A stretch of 64,000 nucleotides of DNA from Selenomonadaceae bacterium (GTDB lineage: Bacteria > Bacillota > Negativicutes > Selenomonadales > Selenomonadaceae): assembly GCA_017515635.1 (NCBI GenBank), contig JAFWFO010000005.1, positions 24,065-88,064 on the forward strand, written 5' to 3'. Made by a program: the position numbers and the translations under genes. The notes under the pieces were generated by a model. The model saw only the letters and a list, made by a program, of their open reading frames with translations. It was not told the origin of the DNA and ran no database searches. Below, piece after piece: positions 62,656-64,000 of the stretch; the stretch's first letter is position 1; every line of letters starts with the position of its first letter.

Positions 62656-63237
62656 TAAAGCAGTAAGTGCGGCAGTTGCTATCGGTGCGGAAATCCACGA
62701 GTGGCGCTGTAAAAAGGCGTCAAGTTGTTCAATCAATCCTTGCGGCGGCGGCTCCGATTTTTCTACGGCGGCAAGAATTTGATTGAGGATTTTCTTCAAC
62801 TGTTCACGCTCAAAAGGATTCAGCTGTTGTTTATCCGCTAAGGCGAGGACATCTTTCAAGCCGCCACACATCGAGCTGACAAAAGTGTTCGTGACGGTCG
62901 TGTTGACCACACTGCTTTTGTTGCCGACGCCAATGCCCGCGACGGAACTGTCCGTTATCGAGCCGATATGAATTTGCGTCGACGACGTTTGAGCGGGCAC
63001 GTCATCCGCTTCGCGCAAGGCGACGTAAGCCGACGGATTGACGTGAATATTGATAATCCGATTGTCGCCTTCAAGCAAAGAAAGATAGCCATTGTTTCGG
63101 AATTGATAAATGTAACCTTTAATCGTCGCGTAGTTTTCGAGCGGGAAGGCGCGGCAGACGGCGTTGATAATTTCGTCGGCGGATTTATCCGCATTTTCGA
63201 CGATAACCGCCAAAATTTTCTTTGACAGCTCACTCAT
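62638..63237 (-). CDS. Winged-helix protein, possible lysogenic cargo
   Basis: 199 aa. N-terminal 75 residues look like a winged helix (LENYATIKGYIYQFRNNGYLSLLEGD), then a short GSITDSSVAGIGVGNKSSV segment of glycine-rich beta character and a helical C-terminus. AAGGAGATG lies before the ATG. It is transcribed against the early genes next to a second repressor, typical of a moron gene. No family recognised. Confidence 0.6.
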   Translation of the reverse strand: MSELSKKILAVIVENADKSADEIINAVCRAFPLENYATIKGYIYQFRNNGYLSLLEGDNRIINIHVNPSAYVALREADDVPAQTSSTQIHIGSITDSSVAGIGVGNKSSVVNTTVTNTFVSSMCGGLKDVLALADKQQLNPFEREQLKKILNQILAAVEKSEPPPQGLIEQLDAFLQRHSWISAPIATAALTALSKLFG

Positions 63238-63288
63238 AAAAATTCATCTCCTTCAAACAAAAACCGCCCGAGAAGGCGGCGTAAATCT

Positions 63289-63609
63289 TCATTGCGGCGT
63301 TGCTCCTTGCGCGGTTACTTTGTCGGCTATCGACAAAATTTTTTTAAGCGCATCGCGGCAGTTGTTTATCTCCATTGCCAGCGTTTTGTCGGTGGGCACA
63401 GGGCGCGGCGTGTCGGACAACCCCAAAAGATAATCTGTCGATACGTCAAAAGCTCGTGCCAGTTCAACTATTTTTTGTGCAGGCGGATTCGCTTTGTCGC
63501 GTTCGTAAAAATGATACGCTTGACGGCTAACCTTTAAAACTTCGGCAACGTCGTCCTGCGTCAAATTCAACTCGGCGCGAAAACGCCTCAAAGCATCCCC
63601 TATCGTCAT
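63289..63609 (-). CDS. Second XRE-family repressor
   Basis: 106 aa. DALRRFRAELNLTQDDVAEVLKVSRQAYHFYERDKANP is an XRE helix-turn-helix, followed by LLGLSDTPRPVPTDK and a short C-terminal part. ATG 63609 with GGAGGTGG upstream. Controls a divergent promoter on its right. Confidence 0.88.
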   Translation of the reverse strand: MTIGDALRRFRAELNLTQDDVAEVLKVSRQAYHFYERDKANPPAQKIVELARAFDVSTDYLLGLSDTPRPVPTDKTLAMEINNCRDALKKILSIADKVTAQGATPQ

Positions 63610-63668
63610 AATTACCACCTCCCATTTTTTTGATTGTAACACAAGGAAAATTTGCGCGCAAGCTACGC

Positions 63669-63736
63669 TTGCTTTTTAGCAAAGAAAATTTTACAAACCT
63701 GTTGACAAAGCAAACTAGATTTGCTATATTAGCAAA
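63669..63736. promoter_or_regulatory. Divergent promoter and operators of the second switch
   Basis: Plus-strand TTGACA (63702-63707), 17 bases, TATATT (63725-63730). Overlapped by palindromes AGCAAA-CTAGA-TTTGCT (63709-63725) and TTTGCTA-TAT-TAGCAAA (63720-63736), and TTGCT-TTTT-AGCAA at about 63669-63683: three TTTGCT-type half-site pairs, a good XRE operator set. Confidence 0.8.
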
Positions 63737-63848
63737 AATCGTTAAGTCAAACTTAACTAAGCTAGTAACAATTAACAAGCTTGCCGAATAGAAAGGGAGG
63801 CAGTCACGGCAAGGGTCAGTAAAGAGAAACCTTAAGGAGGAACTCAAA

Positions 63849-64000
63849 ATGAAAACTTACACCACGAAAATCGCGAAAAACGGCGCAACCCTTTACTACA
63901 GCGTCGAAACCGGCAAAAGAATCGCGAAAGAAATCGCCCTCGAAATCGAGCGCAAAGAAATTATCGCCAACGGCACCGTCAAAGAACGCTACGAACTGGC
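63849..64000 (+). CDS. Hypothetical prophage protein, 5' part (partial)
   Basis: Begins MKTYTTKIAKNGATLYYSVE, open to the window end. AAGGAGG upstream. It uses ATC, ACC and GTC more than the host genes, consistent with a phage origin. Transcribed from the second switch promoter. Confidence 0.7.
   Translation, partial: MKTYTTKIAKNGATLYYSVETGKRIAKEIALEIERKEIIANGTVKERYEL

Overview
The window reads as a chromosome segment of a Gram-negative Firmicute (Negativicutes, most likely a Selenomonadaceae-like anaerobe), ending in an integrated prophage. Three things point there. Firmicute-type genes (TsaE/TsaB/RimI, YajC, SpoIID-like, DhaM, PTS EIIBC) sit beside a full LPS/Kdo set (kdsA, kdsB, kdsC, kdsD, lptA, lptB, lptC, lptF/G, an LpxL-type acyltransferase). 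A secreted PTP-like phytase of the Selenomonas ruminantium type is present. Respiratory glycerol catabolism is anaerobic (glpABC). These are inferences from gene content; no rRNA is present.

Layout. 1-5.3 kb: 3' part of sbcC, a short cobalamin-dependent metH with a YgbA-like gene, an acetyltransferase with a small lipoprotein. 5.3-12.6 kb: a glycerol block transcribed leftwards (glpA-glpB-glpC-glpK-glpF) plus a radical SAM gene. 12.8-23.5 kb: a 3D-domain cell-wall protein with a leader peptide, then fthC, yajC, tgt, cupin, queA, a PheC-like periplasmic protein, SpoIID-like, a polytopic membrane protein and an FAD oxidoreductase. 23.7-26.7 kb: tsaE-tsaB-rimI-rimI (t6A) and an EamA exporter. 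26.7-30 kb: an RTX adhesin-like gene carrying an early amber codon, and the 3' scrap of a second copy. 30-33.7 kb: an unusual FtsZ paralogue, tcdA, a CsoR-type repressor, ychF. 33.8-35.1 kb: an IS200/IS605-type element with tnpB only. 35.3-36.5 kb: an orphan nuclease-fold gene. 36.5-47.9 kb: rnhB and the lpt/kds LPS block, interrupted by an FkbM methyltransferase, a PP-loop ATPase-like gene with a decayed neighbour copy, and a toxin-antitoxin pair whose toxin has an in-frame stop. 48.2-55.2 kb: ctpA, a peroxide-defence operon (trxB-grx-gpx), phytase plus transglutaminase-like exported proteins, a MurP-like PTS permease that appears to start at ATT, and dhaM.

55.2-64 kb is the left end of a prophage: integrase, lipoprotein, CI/Cro-type switch, Rha-type regulator, many small genes, a structured RNA region ending in a tRNA-like fold, a recombination module (conserved phage protein, PD-(D/E)XK nuclease, SSB) with a striking GGYNN pentamer array inside it, and a second repressor/operator switch. 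It runs off the right edge.

The main non-coding signal in the host part is a set of intergenic arrays with a strict 7-bp period, in several unrelated sequence families, at ten or more loci and almost always between genes of one transcription unit. The best candidates for something undescribed are the prophage RNA region (60.18-60.5 kb), the GGYNN array (61.26-61.57 kb), the leader peptide/hairpins of the 3D gene, and the FtsZ paralogue.
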